Assembly: GCA_003480725.1 (NCBI GenBank)
Contig: QUJQ01000003.1
Coordinates: forward strand, 245,082-309,081
Length of the DNA stretch: 64,000 bases
Direction of reading: 5' to 3'
DNA from: Clostridiaceae bacterium AM27-36LB
GTDB taxonomy: Bacteria; Bacillota; Clostridia; Lachnospirales; Lachnospiraceae
Shown here: piece by piece, positions 7,220-15,701 of the stretch
Layout: each line of letters starts with the position of its first letter
Numbering within the stretch: position 1 is the stretch's first letter
Translations under genes and position numbers: made by a program
Notes under the pieces: generated by a model
Databases searched by the model: none
What the model was told of the DNA's origin: nothing
The model's input: only the letters and a program-made list of their open reading frames with translations

Positions 7220-9850
7220 TTATTTATGTGCTTTACTTAACGCTGCCTGTGCTGCGGCCAGTCTTGCGATCGGCACGCGGAACGGTGAGCAGGATACATA
7301 ATCCAGACCGATCTCATTACAGAACTCTACGGAAGACGGATCTCCACCGTGCTCTCCACAGATACCGCAGTGCAGGGTCGGACGGACTTTCTTACCTTTC
7401 TCAATTGCCATCTTCATCAGCTGACCTACACCACTCTGATCCAGTCTTGCGAACGGATCGTTCTCGATGATCTTTGCATCAAAGTATGCATCCATGAACT
7501 TACTGGAGTCATCACGGGAGAATCCATAAGTCATCTGAGTCAGGTCGTTGGTACCGAAGCAGAAGAACTCAGCCTCTTCAGCAATCTTGTCTGCAGTCAG
7601 AGCAGCTCTCGGAACCTCGATCATGGTACCTACTTCATATTCCATCTCAACGCCTGCAGCCTTGATCTCTGCATCAGCAGTCTCAACAACAATATTTTTC
7701 ACATATTTCAGCTCTTTGATATCGCCTACCAGCGGGATCATGATCTCCGGAACGATCTTCCAATCCGGATGCTTCTTGCTTACATTAATTGCTGCGCGGA
7801 TTACTGCTGCGGTCTGCATCTTGGCGATCTCCGGATAGGTAACTGCCAGACGGCATCCTCTGTGTCCCAGCATCGGGTTAAACTCATGCAGAGAATCAAT
7901 GATTGCTTTGATATCTGCAACTGTCTTGCCTTTTGCTTCAGCCAGTTTCTTAATGTCCTCTTCCTCAGTCGGAACGAACTCATGCAGAGGCGGATCCAGG
8001 AAACGAATGGTAACCGGTTCTCCCTCCATAGCCTCGTACAGCTGTTCAAAGTCTCCCTGCTGCAGCGGAAGGATCTTGGACAGTGCTTCTTCTCTCTCTT
8101 CTACAGTGTCAGAACAGATCATCTCACGGAATGCGTCAATTCTGTCTCCCTCAAAGAACATATGCTCAGTACGGCAAAGACCAATACCCTCAGCTCCCAG
8201 CTCGCGTGCTTTCTTTGCATCTGTCGGAGTATCTGCATTGGTTCTTACTTTCATGGTTCTGTACTCATCAGCCCATCCCATGATACGATCGAAGTCACCT
8301 GCGATCTTAGCATCAACAGTCGGGATCGCACCATCATAGATGCATCCGGTGGAACCGTCAAAGGAGATCACATCTCCCTCATGATATTCTTTTCCAGCCA
8401 GAGTGAATCTCTTATTTGCTTCATCCATGATGATATCACCACATCCGGATACACAACATGCGCCCATACCACGTGCAACAACTGCTGCATGGCTGGTCAT
8501 GCCGCCACGGACGGTCAGGATACCCTGAGATACTTTCATACCAGTGATATCCTCCGGAGAGGTCTCCAGACGAACCAGTACAACTTTCTCGCCTCTTGCT
8601 GCCCAGCTCTCTGCATCTTCTGCTGTAAATACAATCTTACCACAAGCTGCTCCAGGAGCTGCTCCCAGTGCTTTTGCGATTGGAGTTGCTGCCTTCAGTG
8701 CTGCTGCATCAAAGGTCGGATGAAGAAGTGCATCCAGGTTACGCGGCTCGATCATAGCCACTGCCTCTTCCGGTGTTCTCATACCTTCATCTACCAGATC
8801 GCAGGCAATCTTCAGGGCTGCTTTTGCAGTTCTCTTACCGTTACGGGTCTGCAGCATGAACAGTTTTCCATGCTCAACAGTAAACTCCATATCCTGCATA
8901 TCTCTGTAATGTTTCTCCAGAGTCTCACAAACCTCTTTGAACTGTTTGAATGCCTCCGGGAACTTCTCTTCCATCTCACTGATGTGCATCGGCGTACGAA
9001 CACCAGCAACTACGTCCTCGCCCTGTGCATTGGTCAGGAACTCACCGAACAGACCTTTTGCTCCGGTAGCCGGGTCACGGGTAAATGCAACACCAGTACC
9101 GCAATCATCTCCCATGTTTCCGAATGCCATAGACTGTACATTAACTGCAGTACCCCAGGAATACGGAATATCATTGTCACGACGATATACATTTGCTCGA
9201 GGGTTGTCCCAGGAACGGAAGACTGCTTTGATTGCACCCATCAACTGCTCCTTCGGATCATCCGGGAAGTCAGCACCAATCTTCTCTTTATATTCAGCTT
9301 TGAACTGATTAGCCAGTTCTTTCAGATCGTCAGCATCAAGCTCAACATCAAGCTTCACACCTTTTTTCTCTTTCATCTCATCAATGAGCTTTTCAAAATA
9401 CTTTTTGCCCACTTCCATAACAACATCAGAATACATCTGGATAAATCTACGATAGCAGTCCCATGCCCAACGAGCATTGCCGGATTTCTGCGCCAGAACA
9501 TCTACAACAGTCTCATTAAGACCAAGATTTAAGATAGTGTCCATCATACCCGGCATGGATGCTCTCGCACCAGAACGTACAGACACCAGAAGAGGATTTT
9601 CGGTATCCCCGAATTTCTTGCCGGTAATCTCTTCCATTTTTACAATATATTCGTTAATCTGCCCCTGGATCTCTTCGTTGATCTCACGACCATCCTCATA
9701 ATACTGTGTACACGCCTCTGTTGTGATCGTGAATCCTTGCGGAACCGGAAGTCCGATATTCGTCATCTCTGCCAGATTGGCGCCTTTGCCTCCCAGCAGA
9801 TTACGCATACCAGCGTCTCCCTCTGTGAAAAGATAAACCCACTTTGCCAT
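7220..9850 (-). CDS. ppdK: pyruvate, phosphate dikinase
   Basis: 876 residues, the usual length. Interconverts PEP + AMP + PPi and pyruvate + ATP + Pi. The N-terminal GGKGANLAEM loop begins the nucleotide-binding domain. GGMTSHAAVVARGMG carries the swivelling phosphohistidine, and the C-terminal PEP/pyruvate barrel shows MLGHRGCRL and CGICGEHGGDP. Start ATG at 9850 follows GGAGG at 7 nt. In many anaerobes it replaces or complements pyruvate kinase. Its neighbour pfp also uses PPi, so the two may run a PPi-saving glycolysis. It has its own promoter and terminator and is not in an operon with pfp. No regulatory PDRP kinase gene is seen. Confidence 0.98.
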   Translation of the reverse strand: MAKWVYLFTEGDAGMRNLLGGKGANLAEMTNIGLPVPQGFTITTEACTQYYEDGREINEEIQGQINEYIVKMEEITGKKFGDTENPLLVSVRSGARASMPGMMDTILNLGLNETVVDVLAQKSGNARWAWDCYRRFIQMYSDVVMEVGKKYFEKLIDEMKEKKGVKLDVELDADDLKELANQFKAEYKEKIGADFPDDPKEQLMGAIKAVFRSWDNPRANVYRRDNDIPYSWGTAVNVQSMAFGNMGDDCGTGVAFTRDPATGAKGLFGEFLTNAQGEDVVAGVRTPMHISEMEEKFPEAFKQFKEVCETLEKHYRDMQDMEFTVEHGKLFMLQTRNGKRTAKAALKIACDLVDEGMRTPEEAVAMIEPRNLDALLHPTFDAAALKAATPIAKALGAAPGAACGKIVFTAEDAESWAARGEKVVLVRLETSPEDITGMKVSQGILTVRGGMTSHAAVVARGMGACCVSGCGDIIMDEANKRFTLAGKEYHEGDVISFDGSTGCIYDGAIPTVDAKIAGDFDRIMGWADEYRTMKVRTNADTPTDAKKARELGAEGIGLCRTEHMFFEGDRIDAFREMICSDTVEEREEALSKILPLQQGDFEQLYEAMEGEPVTIRFLDPPLHEFVPTEEEDIKKLAEAKGKTVADIKAIIDSLHEFNPMLGHRGCRLAVTYPEIAKMQTAAVIRAAINVSKKHPDWKIVPEIMIPLVGDIKELKYVKNIVVETADAEIKAAGVEMEYEVGTMIEVPRAALTADKIAEEAEFFCFGTNDLTQMTYGFSRDDSSKFMDAYFDAKIIENDPFARLDQSGVGQLMKMAIEKGKKVRPTLHCGICGEHGGDPSSVEFCNEIGLDYVSCSPFRVPIARLAAAQAALSKAHK

Positions 9851-9890
9851 TACATGCCCTCCTAATAATATAAAAAATATAAATCAAAAA

Positions 9891-9925
9891 TGCGCATCGT
9901 GTAGCTGCCAGGCCTACTATGCGCA
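9891..9925 (-). promoter_or_regulatory. inverted repeat forming the very 5' end of the ppdK transcript
   Basis: TGCGCATCGTGTAG pairs with CTACTATGCGCA across a GC-rich loop. The predicted transcription start (about 9926, seven bases after the -10 box) is at the outer edge of this repeat, so the mRNA would begin with the hairpin and be followed by a U-rich stretch before the ribosome-binding site. It could be a protective 5' stem-loop, an operator or an attenuator. Confidence 0.5.
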
Positions 9926-9932
9926 CATATTT

Positions 9933-9960
9933 ATTGTAACACATATAAATGTTTTGTCAA
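9933..9960 (-). promoter_or_regulatory. strong sigma-A-type promoter of ppdK
   Basis: On the minus strand: perfect TTGACA (9955-9960), 16-bp spacer, TACAAT (9933-9938). It is about 85 bp upstream of the ppdK ATG. Confidence 0.8.
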
Positions 9961-10061
9961 CCGACATTTGTGCAGTTTATACAATATTATTACTTTACTA
10001 CGCTAAACTTTTGACATTTTATTAACAGATGTTCAATTTATAAGGTGGTAATATGTCAAAA

Positions 10062-10092
10062 AAATCCTGCCGTCTTTCGACGACAGGATTTT
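10062..10092 (-). terminator. intrinsic terminator of pfp
   Basis: Minus-strand AAATCCTGTCGTC pairs with GACGGCAGGATTT around a GAAA-type loop, followed by a run of T. It lies just after the pfp stop and separates pfp from ppdK. Confidence 0.9.
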
Positions 10093-10113
10093 ACTGTTTT
10101 TTTACTATTATAC

Positions 10114-11775
10114 TTATTTACCCTGCTCAAGAGCCAGAGTTCTGGTTGTGATATCGCATACCTCGGTCGGTCCATAGTACTGGATTGCTCCCGGGAATAC
10201 ATAAGAGGTCTCAACAGCCCACTCGTCTCTGTGTGCTTCAAAATATTTGAATGGCTTACCATCAAGCTCAACAAGTGCTTTCTTGATAACCGGCTTGTCC
10301 TCGCCATGTCTTCTCTCGATGTTCATCATCTTGGTGATCGGCATACCGCCTGCAACCCACTCTTCTGCCGGTCTGGACAGATTGGAAACCTTGGAAAGGT
10401 ATCCATTGTATCCGTACTGGATCAGCATGAATGCGTTGTATCCAAGAGAGTAGCAGTAGTCAGCATCAAAGTTGGACGGGAATGCGCATCTTCCTTCATA
10501 TCCGAAGAAATGAGTCTGGGTTGCGTATTTTCCAGTGTAGGTTCCTGCTGCTTTTCTTGCCTTCAGTTTGTCGCCTACCAGTGCTGCAAACAGTTTCTCG
10601 GACTCGATCAGAGATACCTGTACGTTTCCGTGCGGATCTCTCTCAAGGAACAGCTGCTGCTGAATAGCCTGCGGAAGAATTGCAAATACTTCCATAGCCT
10701 CTTTGGAAAGGCCTTTCTCGATGAATGCATATTTCTCAGCCCAGCTCTCCAGAGCGTTGAATGCATCTGCTTTGCTTCCTGCAAGAAGCTCATTGATCTC
10801 GCTGATCAGTGCAGAGAACTCCGGAACAAACTCAACAACACCCTCCGGGATTACAACAACACCAAAGTTGTTGCCATCTGCAGCTCTCTTCTCTACAGCA
10901 TCTGCGATATAATCTGCGATCTCAGACAGAGACTGTTTCTTAGCCTTTACTTCCTCAGAGATCAGGCAGATGTTCGGCTGGCACTCCAGTGCACACTCAA
11001 GTGCTACGTGAGAAGCACTACGTCCCATAACTTTGATGAAATGCCAGTACTTCTTAGCAGAGTTACAGTCTCTCTCGATATTTCCGATAAGCTCGCTGTA
11101 AGTCTTGGTTGCAGTATCAAAGCCAAAGGAAATCTCGATATCCTCATTCTTAAGGTCTCCGTCGATGGTCTTCGGGCATCCGATTACCTGTACGCCGGTC
11201 TTATGTGCTGCCATGTACTCAGCAAGTACACATGCATTGGTGTTGGAATCATCACCACCGATGATAACGATTGCGGTGATACCATGTTTTTTGCAAACCT
11301 CAGTAGCGATCTTGAACTGCTCCTCAGTCTCCAGTTTGGTTCTTCCAGAACCGATGATATCGAATCCACCGGTATTTCTGTACTCGTTGATATATGCATC
11401 GTCAAATACGATGAAATTGTCTTCGATCAGTCCGCTTGGACCACCCTTGAAACCAATCAGAACATTCTCTTTATTGGTTGCCTTCAGTGCATCATACAGA
11501 CCACTTACAACATTGTGTCCGCCTGGTGCCTGTCCGCCGGAAAGAATAACACCTACTACCTGTTTCTTGGATGCAGAAGTGTTCTGTCCTTTTTCAAAGG
11601 TAACCTCCGGCTCGCCATAAGTATTCGGAAACAGCTCAGCAATCTTCTCCTGATCTGCTGCACTTGTGGTCTTCTCGCCTTCTTTAACAGCGATCTCTGC
11701 AATACCGTTTCTGAGCATTCCCGGAAGCTTCGGGCTGTACTCATATCTTGCTTTCTGAAGTGGTGAAAGATTCAT
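10114..11775 (-). CDS. pfp: diphosphate--fructose-6-phosphate 1-phosphotransferase (PPi-PFK)
   Basis: 553 residues, the long PPi-dependent form. Phosphorylates fructose 6-phosphate with PPi instead of ATP, reversibly, in glycolysis/gluconeogenesis. GGDDSNTNA carries the second Asp that marks PPi rather than ATP use. PKTIDGDL holds the catalytic Asp, and [10 protein letters not shown] is the phosphoryl-binding loop. The start ATG has AAGGAG upstream. It is immediately upstream of ppdK but separated by a terminator, so the pair is co-located rather than co-transcribed. A perfect hairpin (11811-11835) lies in its upstream region. Confidence 0.96.
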   Translation of the reverse strand: MNLSPLQKARYEYSPKLPGMLRNGIAEIAVKEGEKTTSAADQEKIAELFPNTYGEPEVTFEKGQNTSASKKQVVGVILSGGQAPGGHNVVSGLYDALKATNKENVLIGFKGGPSGLIEDNFIVFDDAYINEYRNTGGFDIIGSGRTKLETEEQFKIATEVCKKHGITAIVIIGGDDSNTNACVLAEYMAAHKTGVQVIGCPKTIDGDLKNEDIEISFGFDTATKTYSELIGNIERDCNSAKKYWHFIKVMGRSASHVALECALECQPNICLISEEVKAKKQSLSEIADYIADAVEKRAADGNNFGVVVIPEGVVEFVPEFSALISEINELLAGSKADAFNALESWAEKYAFIEKGLSKEAMEVFAILPQAIQQQLFLERDPHGNVQVSLIESEKLFAALVGDKLKARKAAGTYTGKYATQTHFFGYEGRCAFPSNFDADYCYSLGYNAFMLIQYGYNGYLSKVSNLSRPAEEWVAGGMPITKMMNIERRHGEDKPVIKKALVELDGKPFKYFEAHRDEWAVETSYVFPGAIQYYGPTEVCDITTRTLALEQGK

Positions 11776-11810
11776 AATTATACTCCTTTGTTGTATATTT
11801 TATAACTATC

Positions 11811-11835
11811 CAGAGCCATACAGACTATGGCTCTG
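11811..11835. repeat. perfect 10-bp inverted repeat between glyQS and pfp
   Basis: CAGAGCCATA-CAGAC-TATGGCTCTG. It lies 63 bp after the glyQS stop and 36 bp before the pfp start. Neither side has a convincing T-run, so it is a weak terminator at best; it may instead be a 5'-UTR stem-loop of pfp, downstream of a poor TTGACG promoter-like box. Confidence 0.55.
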
Positions 11836-11897
11836 AACCATTACTCCAACTTATAAATTATCATTTTAACGTATTTTCGTCAACCTCTGAGCACTGA

Positions 11898-13295
11898 TTA
11901 GAATGCAAATTTCTCATCAAAATATTTGTCAAGATCAGCAATTGCCACACGCTCCTGCTCCATGGTGTCACGGTCACGAACAGTTACGCATCCATCCGTC
12001 TCAGAGTCAAAGTCGTAGGTTACGCAGAACGGAGTTCCAATCTCATCCTGGCGACGATATCTCTTACCGATATTTCCTCTGTCATCGAACTCGCAGTTGT
12101 ATTTCTTGGACAGCTCGGTAAATACTTTCTCAGCACCCTCGTTGAGCTTCTTGGACAGCGGAAGAACGCCAACTTTGACCGGAGCCAGTGCCGGATGGAA
12201 ATGAAGAACTGTTCTCATATCCGTTTTTTCTTCGGTTCCGATGTTCTCCTCATCATAAGCTGCACACAAGAATGCCAGAACCACACGGTCTGCTCCCAGA
12301 GACGGCTCGATAACATACGGAATGTATTTCTCTTTGCTCTCATCATCGAAGTAGCTCATATCCTGACCGGATACCGTCTGATGCTGTGTCAGATCATAGT
12401 CGGTACGGTCTGCGATTCCCCACAGCTCGCCCCATCCGAACGGGAACAGGAACTCGATGTCGGTAGTACCTTTACTATAGAAGCAAAGTTCCTCCGGAGA
12501 GTGGTCACGAAGACGCATCTCATCCTCTTTGATACCAAGAGCCAGAAGCCAGTCACGGCAGAATGCTCTCCAGTACTGGAACCACTCCAGGTCAGTGCCC
12601 GGTTTGCAGAAGAACTCAAGCTCCATCTGCTCAAACTCACGGGTACGGAAAGTGAAGTTCCCCGGTGTGATCTCATTACGGAAGGATTTTCCGATCTGAC
12701 CGATACCAAACGGAATCTTCTTTCTGGAAGTTCTCTGTACGTTCTTAAAGTTTACGAAAATACCCTGTGCAGTCTCCGGGCGAAGATAAACAGTATTTTT
12801 TGCATCCTCAGTAACACCCTGGAAGGTCTTGAACATCAGGTTGAACTGACGGATATCTGTGAAATCTTTCTTACCGCATTTCGGACAGCAGATGTCATGC
12901 TCGTCGATGTAGGATTTCATCTCTTCCTGAGACCAGCCATCAACTCCGCCTTCATGCTCGATATGATTCTCATCCATATAATCTTCGATCAGTTTGTCTG
13001 CACGAAAACGCTCTTTACAGCTCTTACAGTCCATCAGTGGATCAGAAAAGCCCCCAAGATGTCCGGAAGCAACCCATGTCTGCGGATTCATCAGGATTGC
13101 GCAGTCAACACCTACGTTGTACGGATTCTCCTGAACGAATTTTTTCCACCATGCTTTCTTTACATTATTCTTAAGCTCTACTCCAAGATTACCGTAATCC
13201 CAGGTGTTTGCAAGTCCACCATAGATCTCACTTCCTGGATATACGAATCCACGGTTCTTTGCAAGAGCTACGATTTTTTCCATTGTCTTTTCCAT
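11898..13295 (-). CDS. glyQS: glycine--tRNA ligase (single-chain alpha2 type)
   Basis: 465 residues, charging tRNA-Gly in the cytosol. Class II motifs are clear: [19 protein letters not shown] at the N-terminus, [32 protein letters not shown] (motif 2 region), and a C-terminal anticodon-binding domain beginning near [10 protein letters not shown]. CxxC pairs near residues 92-95 and 149-152 look like a zinc site in the insertion. This is the one-chain bacterial form rather than the GlyQ/GlyS tetramer. Start ATG at 13295 has GGAG at 7 nt. The lipoprotein gene upstream ends only 18 bp away, so they may share a transcript. Confidence 0.97.
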   Translation of the reverse strand: MEKTMEKIVALAKNRGFVYPGSEIYGGLANTWDYGNLGVELKNNVKKAWWKKFVQENPYNVGVDCAILMNPQTWVASGHLGGFSDPLMDCKSCKERFRADKLIEDYMDENHIEHEGGVDGWSQEEMKSYIDEHDICCPKCGKKDFTDIRQFNLMFKTFQGVTEDAKNTVYLRPETAQGIFVNFKNVQRTSRKKIPFGIGQIGKSFRNEITPGNFTFRTREFEQMELEFFCKPGTDLEWFQYWRAFCRDWLLALGIKEDEMRLRDHSPEELCFYSKGTTDIEFLFPFGWGELWGIADRTDYDLTQHQTVSGQDMSYFDDESKEKYIPYVIEPSLGADRVVLAFLCAAYDEENIGTEEKTDMRTVLHFHPALAPVKVGVLPLSKKLNEGAEKVFTELSKKYNCEFDDRGNIGKRYRRQDEIGTPFCVTYDFDSETDGCVTVRDRDTMEQERVAIADLDKYFDEKFAF

Positions 13296-13313
13296 AACTG
13301 TTCTCCTTCATCT

Positions 13314-13910
13314 TTAATAAATAATATAGGCATACTCATCTTCCGCTTCAATGGGCATCACTTCCACGGTATGTGCATCCAGTATTTCCACATTGCTGCT
13401 GACGTATTTCACCGGCTTCTCCAGCTGGATCACGCCTTCTTCCTTTGCAACTGCCACAGTTTCACTCTTATTCTCTGTCACATCCGCTGCTGTATATTCA
13501 CCTTCATAGTCTGCATCACGGAAAATCATGTTAAATGACAGCCCTTCTGACAGAGCGTCCTCCACAGATCCCACAAACAGATATTCTTCATTATAAAGTC
13601 TGTACGTATCCGCATCCGCATAATGCAGCTTCAGATACATCACGCTGTCTTTGACTTCTGTACTTTCGACCGTAATCTTTGTCTCTCCCAGTTTCTGGTT
13701 ATAGACATCTACTTCCTTCTGTACCATAGCTGAAAACTCATCGAGACTATAGTACTCCTGAGCAAAGCTTTCCACGATCGCCTGTGTGATCTCTCCGTTT
13801 TTTTCTATGTAAAGTGAAGATACCGACGGGTTGAAGGACTTATCCTTGCCACATCCAGTCATGAAGAGAACAGCCATCAGGACACAGACAGCCGACATCC
13901 ATTTCTTCAT
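13314..13910 (-). CDS. putative lipoprotein, function unknown
   Basis: 198 residues. The N-terminus has two Lys, a hydrophobic stretch and a lipobox (FMTGC) with Cys20, predicting a lipid-anchored extracytoplasmic protein. The rest is soluble, acidic and rich in Tyr and Glu, with no motif I recognise. AGGAGG precedes the ATG. It lies between recO (55 bp upstream) and glyQS (18 bp downstream) on the same strand, an order seen in related Clostridia from memory; that does not indicate a role. Confidence 0.75.
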   Translation of the reverse strand: MKKWMSAVCVLMAVLFMTGCGKDKSFNPSVSSLYIEKNGEITQAIVESFAQEYYSLDEFSAMVQKEVDVYNQKLGETKITVESTEVKDSVMYLKLHYADADTYRLYNEEYLFVGSVEDALSEGLSFNMIFRDADYEGEYTAADVTENKSETVAVAKEEGVIQLEKPVKYVSSNVEILDAHTVEVMPIEAEDEYAYIIY

Positions 13911-13964
13911 TAAACTTCCTCCTTACCTGCCACAAGGGCTTAACTATTCCACATTATAACCGCT

Positions 13965-14627
13965 TTACAGGCAAGTTTCAAGTATTTCCAACGATTTGAA
14001 GCGGTGCTCCACATAATGCTTTCGAAGCCATGTGACCACCCTTACAAATTCTGTGAAGACTTCCTCCGTCAGAAGAAAGGTATAGAGCTTCTCCACAGAA
14101 GCTGCCACCACGTACTGAAGGGCATATTCCGTAGATGGATTCAGGTTCCAGTCCGAAAACTGTTCAAAGGTCTGGGGACACTCACCGCTGTACGTCATGG
14201 CCTTCAGTTCATATATGTAACGGACCAGTTTTCTCGGAAGCGACGGCACCAGCAGTGCCCGCAGGGACTGATAGGCAAGCTTCAGGAAATCCGATCCATC
14301 TGCATTTTCTCTTGTATAATAGTCGGCAAATTCCAGAAAATACTGTCCGTAGCAGGCTCCCTCAAAATCCGTCATCAATTCGCCAAAATAATTCTGGATC
14401 GATGCCTGACTCATAGTATAGGAAGTCCTTCCCTCGTAAATCTGAAATTCACCGAACGCAAATGCATTTGCCGCAGCCATCAAGGCGCTTCCTGGCCTTC
14501 TGGCTCCTCTGGCAAATGCTCTGATCTTTCCGCGCTCTCTGGTCAGTAAGACCACCAGCTTGTCATAATCACCGACCGGTGCGGCAGACAATACCATGCC
14601 GGTCACGGTGTAGGTCTGACTGCTCAT
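13965..14627 (-). CDS. recO: DNA repair protein RecO
   Basis: 220 residues, slightly short for the family (about 240-250). RecO binds single-stranded DNA and SSB and loads RecA with RecR in gap repair. The N-terminal OB-fold is plain (TVTGMVLSAAPVGDYDKLVVLLT, then KIRAFARGARRPGS), and the helical C-domain ends in FKSLEILETC. The four-cysteine zinc finger usual in Firmicutes RecO is missing; only isolated Cys remain, so the insertion is shortened. It follows era and the YqzL-like gene, a conserved order. Ribosome-binding site GGAGAG precedes ATG 14627. Confidence 0.9.
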   Translation of the reverse strand: MSSQTYTVTGMVLSAAPVGDYDKLVVLLTRERGKIRAFARGARRPGSALMAAANAFAFGEFQIYEGRTSYTMSQASIQNYFGELMTDFEGACYGQYFLEFADYYTRENADGSDFLKLAYQSLRALLVPSLPRKLVRYIYELKAMTYSGECPQTFEQFSDWNLNPSTEYALQYVVAASVEKLYTFLLTEEVFTEFVRVVTWLRKHYVEHRFKSLEILETCL

Positions 14628-14724
14628 CTTTCTCTCCTGCTTTCTCGGACTTGCAGTTCTTTACTCTGTAATCCAGATAATCCCGTATATCTCCGGTGTG
14701 TGCAAATCGATCCCAACTGTCCAT
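14569..14724 (-). CDS. yqzL: YqzL-like small protein between era and recO
   Basis: 51 residues. The N-terminal pattern W-x2-F-x2-TGDI-x2-YL-x-Y matches the short YqzL family, whose gene sits between era and recO in Bacillus and many Firmicutes. Function is unknown in the family. The ATG at 14724 has GGAGG with 7 nt spacing. The reading frame overlaps the first 59 bp of recO in another frame, so the true end could be earlier in relatives; here no stop occurs sooner. Position, ribosome-binding site and motif together make it a real gene. Confidence 0.72.
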   Translation of the reverse strand: MDSWDRFAHTGDIRDYLDYRVKNCKSEKAGEKDEQSDLHRDRHGIVCRTGR

Positions 14725-14783
14725 CCTTCTGCCTCCGCTTATTCGGTTCTGTATGTTCATAGAATCCCCGAAGCAGACCAAAG

Positions 14784-15689
14784 CTATACTTCTTTTTTGT
14801 CGTAACCAAAATTTTTAATAAGGAAGTCAGAATCACGCCAGTCCTTCTTCACTTTGACCCAAAGTTTCAAATTAATCTTTGCATCCAGCAACCGCTCGAT
14901 CTCATAGCGGGCTGCAGACCCGATCTTCTTCAGCATAGCTCCGCCTTTTCCAATGATAATCCCCTTATGGGAATCCCTCTCACACACGATGGTCGCTTCA
15001 ATATCCCAGATCGGCTGGTTTGGCCGTTCCTTCATAATATCAATGGAAACAGCGATTCCGTGGGGAATCTCCTCATCAAGAAGCTTCAGCGCTTTTTCAC
15101 GGATCAACTCCGATACGATCTGTCGCATAGGCTGGTCCGTAACGGTATCTTCATCATAAAACATAGGCCCATACGGCAGATATTTGAAGATCACATTGAT
15201 CAGTTCTGCCTCATTGGAGCCTTTCAGGGCAGATACCGGGACAATATCTGCAAAATCCATCAGTTTCCGGTAAGCCTCAATAAATCCAAATACCTGATCT
15301 TTTTTCACCATATCTATCTTATTGATGACAAGAACAACTGGCGTATTGATATTTTTCAGCTGATTGGCAATGTGCTGATCTCCTGCTCCTACACGGTCAG
15401 ATGGCTCCACCAGCCACAGTACCACATCTACTTCCTTCAGCGTCTTCTCTGCCACATTGACCATATACTCGCCCAGCTTGTTTTTTGCCTTGTGGATACC
15501 TGGCGTATCTACAAACACGATCTGTCCACGATCACAGGTATAGACCGTCTGGATTTTGTTGCGGGTGGTCTGCGGACGATGGGAGGTAATAGCGATCTTC
15601 TGTCCGATCAGCCGGTTCATCAAGGTAGACTTTCCCACATTGGGTCTTCCTACCAGTGTTACAAATCCTGATTTCTTCTGTTCACTCAT
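14784..15689 (-). CDS. era: GTPase Era
   Basis: 301 residues. Era is an essential GTPase that binds the 3' end of 16S rRNA during small-subunit assembly. G1 GRPNVGKST, G3 DTPGI, G4 NKID and G5 VSALKG are present in order. The C-terminal KH domain contains the GKGGAMLKKIG loop that contacts RNA. Start ATG follows GAGGAG. Downstream come yqzL and recO; upstream, 12 bp away, is the M16 peptidase, so a four-gene operon is likely. Confidence 0.97.
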   Translation of the reverse strand: MSEQKKSGFVTLVGRPNVGKSTLMNRLIGQKIAITSHRPQTTRNKIQTVYTCDRGQIVFVDTPGIHKAKNKLGEYMVNVAEKTLKEVDVVLWLVEPSDRVGAGDQHIANQLKNINTPVVLVINKIDMVKKDQVFGFIEAYRKLMDFADIVPVSALKGSNEAELINVIFKYLPYGPMFYDEDTVTDQPMRQIVSELIREKALKLLDEEIPHGIAVSIDIMKERPNQPIWDIEATIVCERDSHKGIIIGKGGAMLKKIGSAARYEIERLLDAKINLKLWVKVKKDWRDSDFLIKNFGYDKKEV

Positions 15690-15701
15690 ACTTTCTCCTC
15701 T

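Noticed and set aside
7349..9532. A 727-codon open frame antisense to ppdK
   Set aside because: It is explained by the codon usage of ppdK; the peptide is Cys/His/Ser-rich with no domain, no ribosome-binding site and no start context.
10045..11766. A 573-codon open frame antisense to pfp
   Set aside because: Same reason: a shadow of a highly biased real gene, with no recognisable domain.
11811..11835. A definite glyQS terminator
   Set aside because: The stem is perfect but no T-run follows on either strand, so I list it only as an inverted repeat.
12195..13538. Long antisense frame over glyQS
   Set aside because: glyQS motifs are unambiguous on the other strand; the antisense peptide has no family features.
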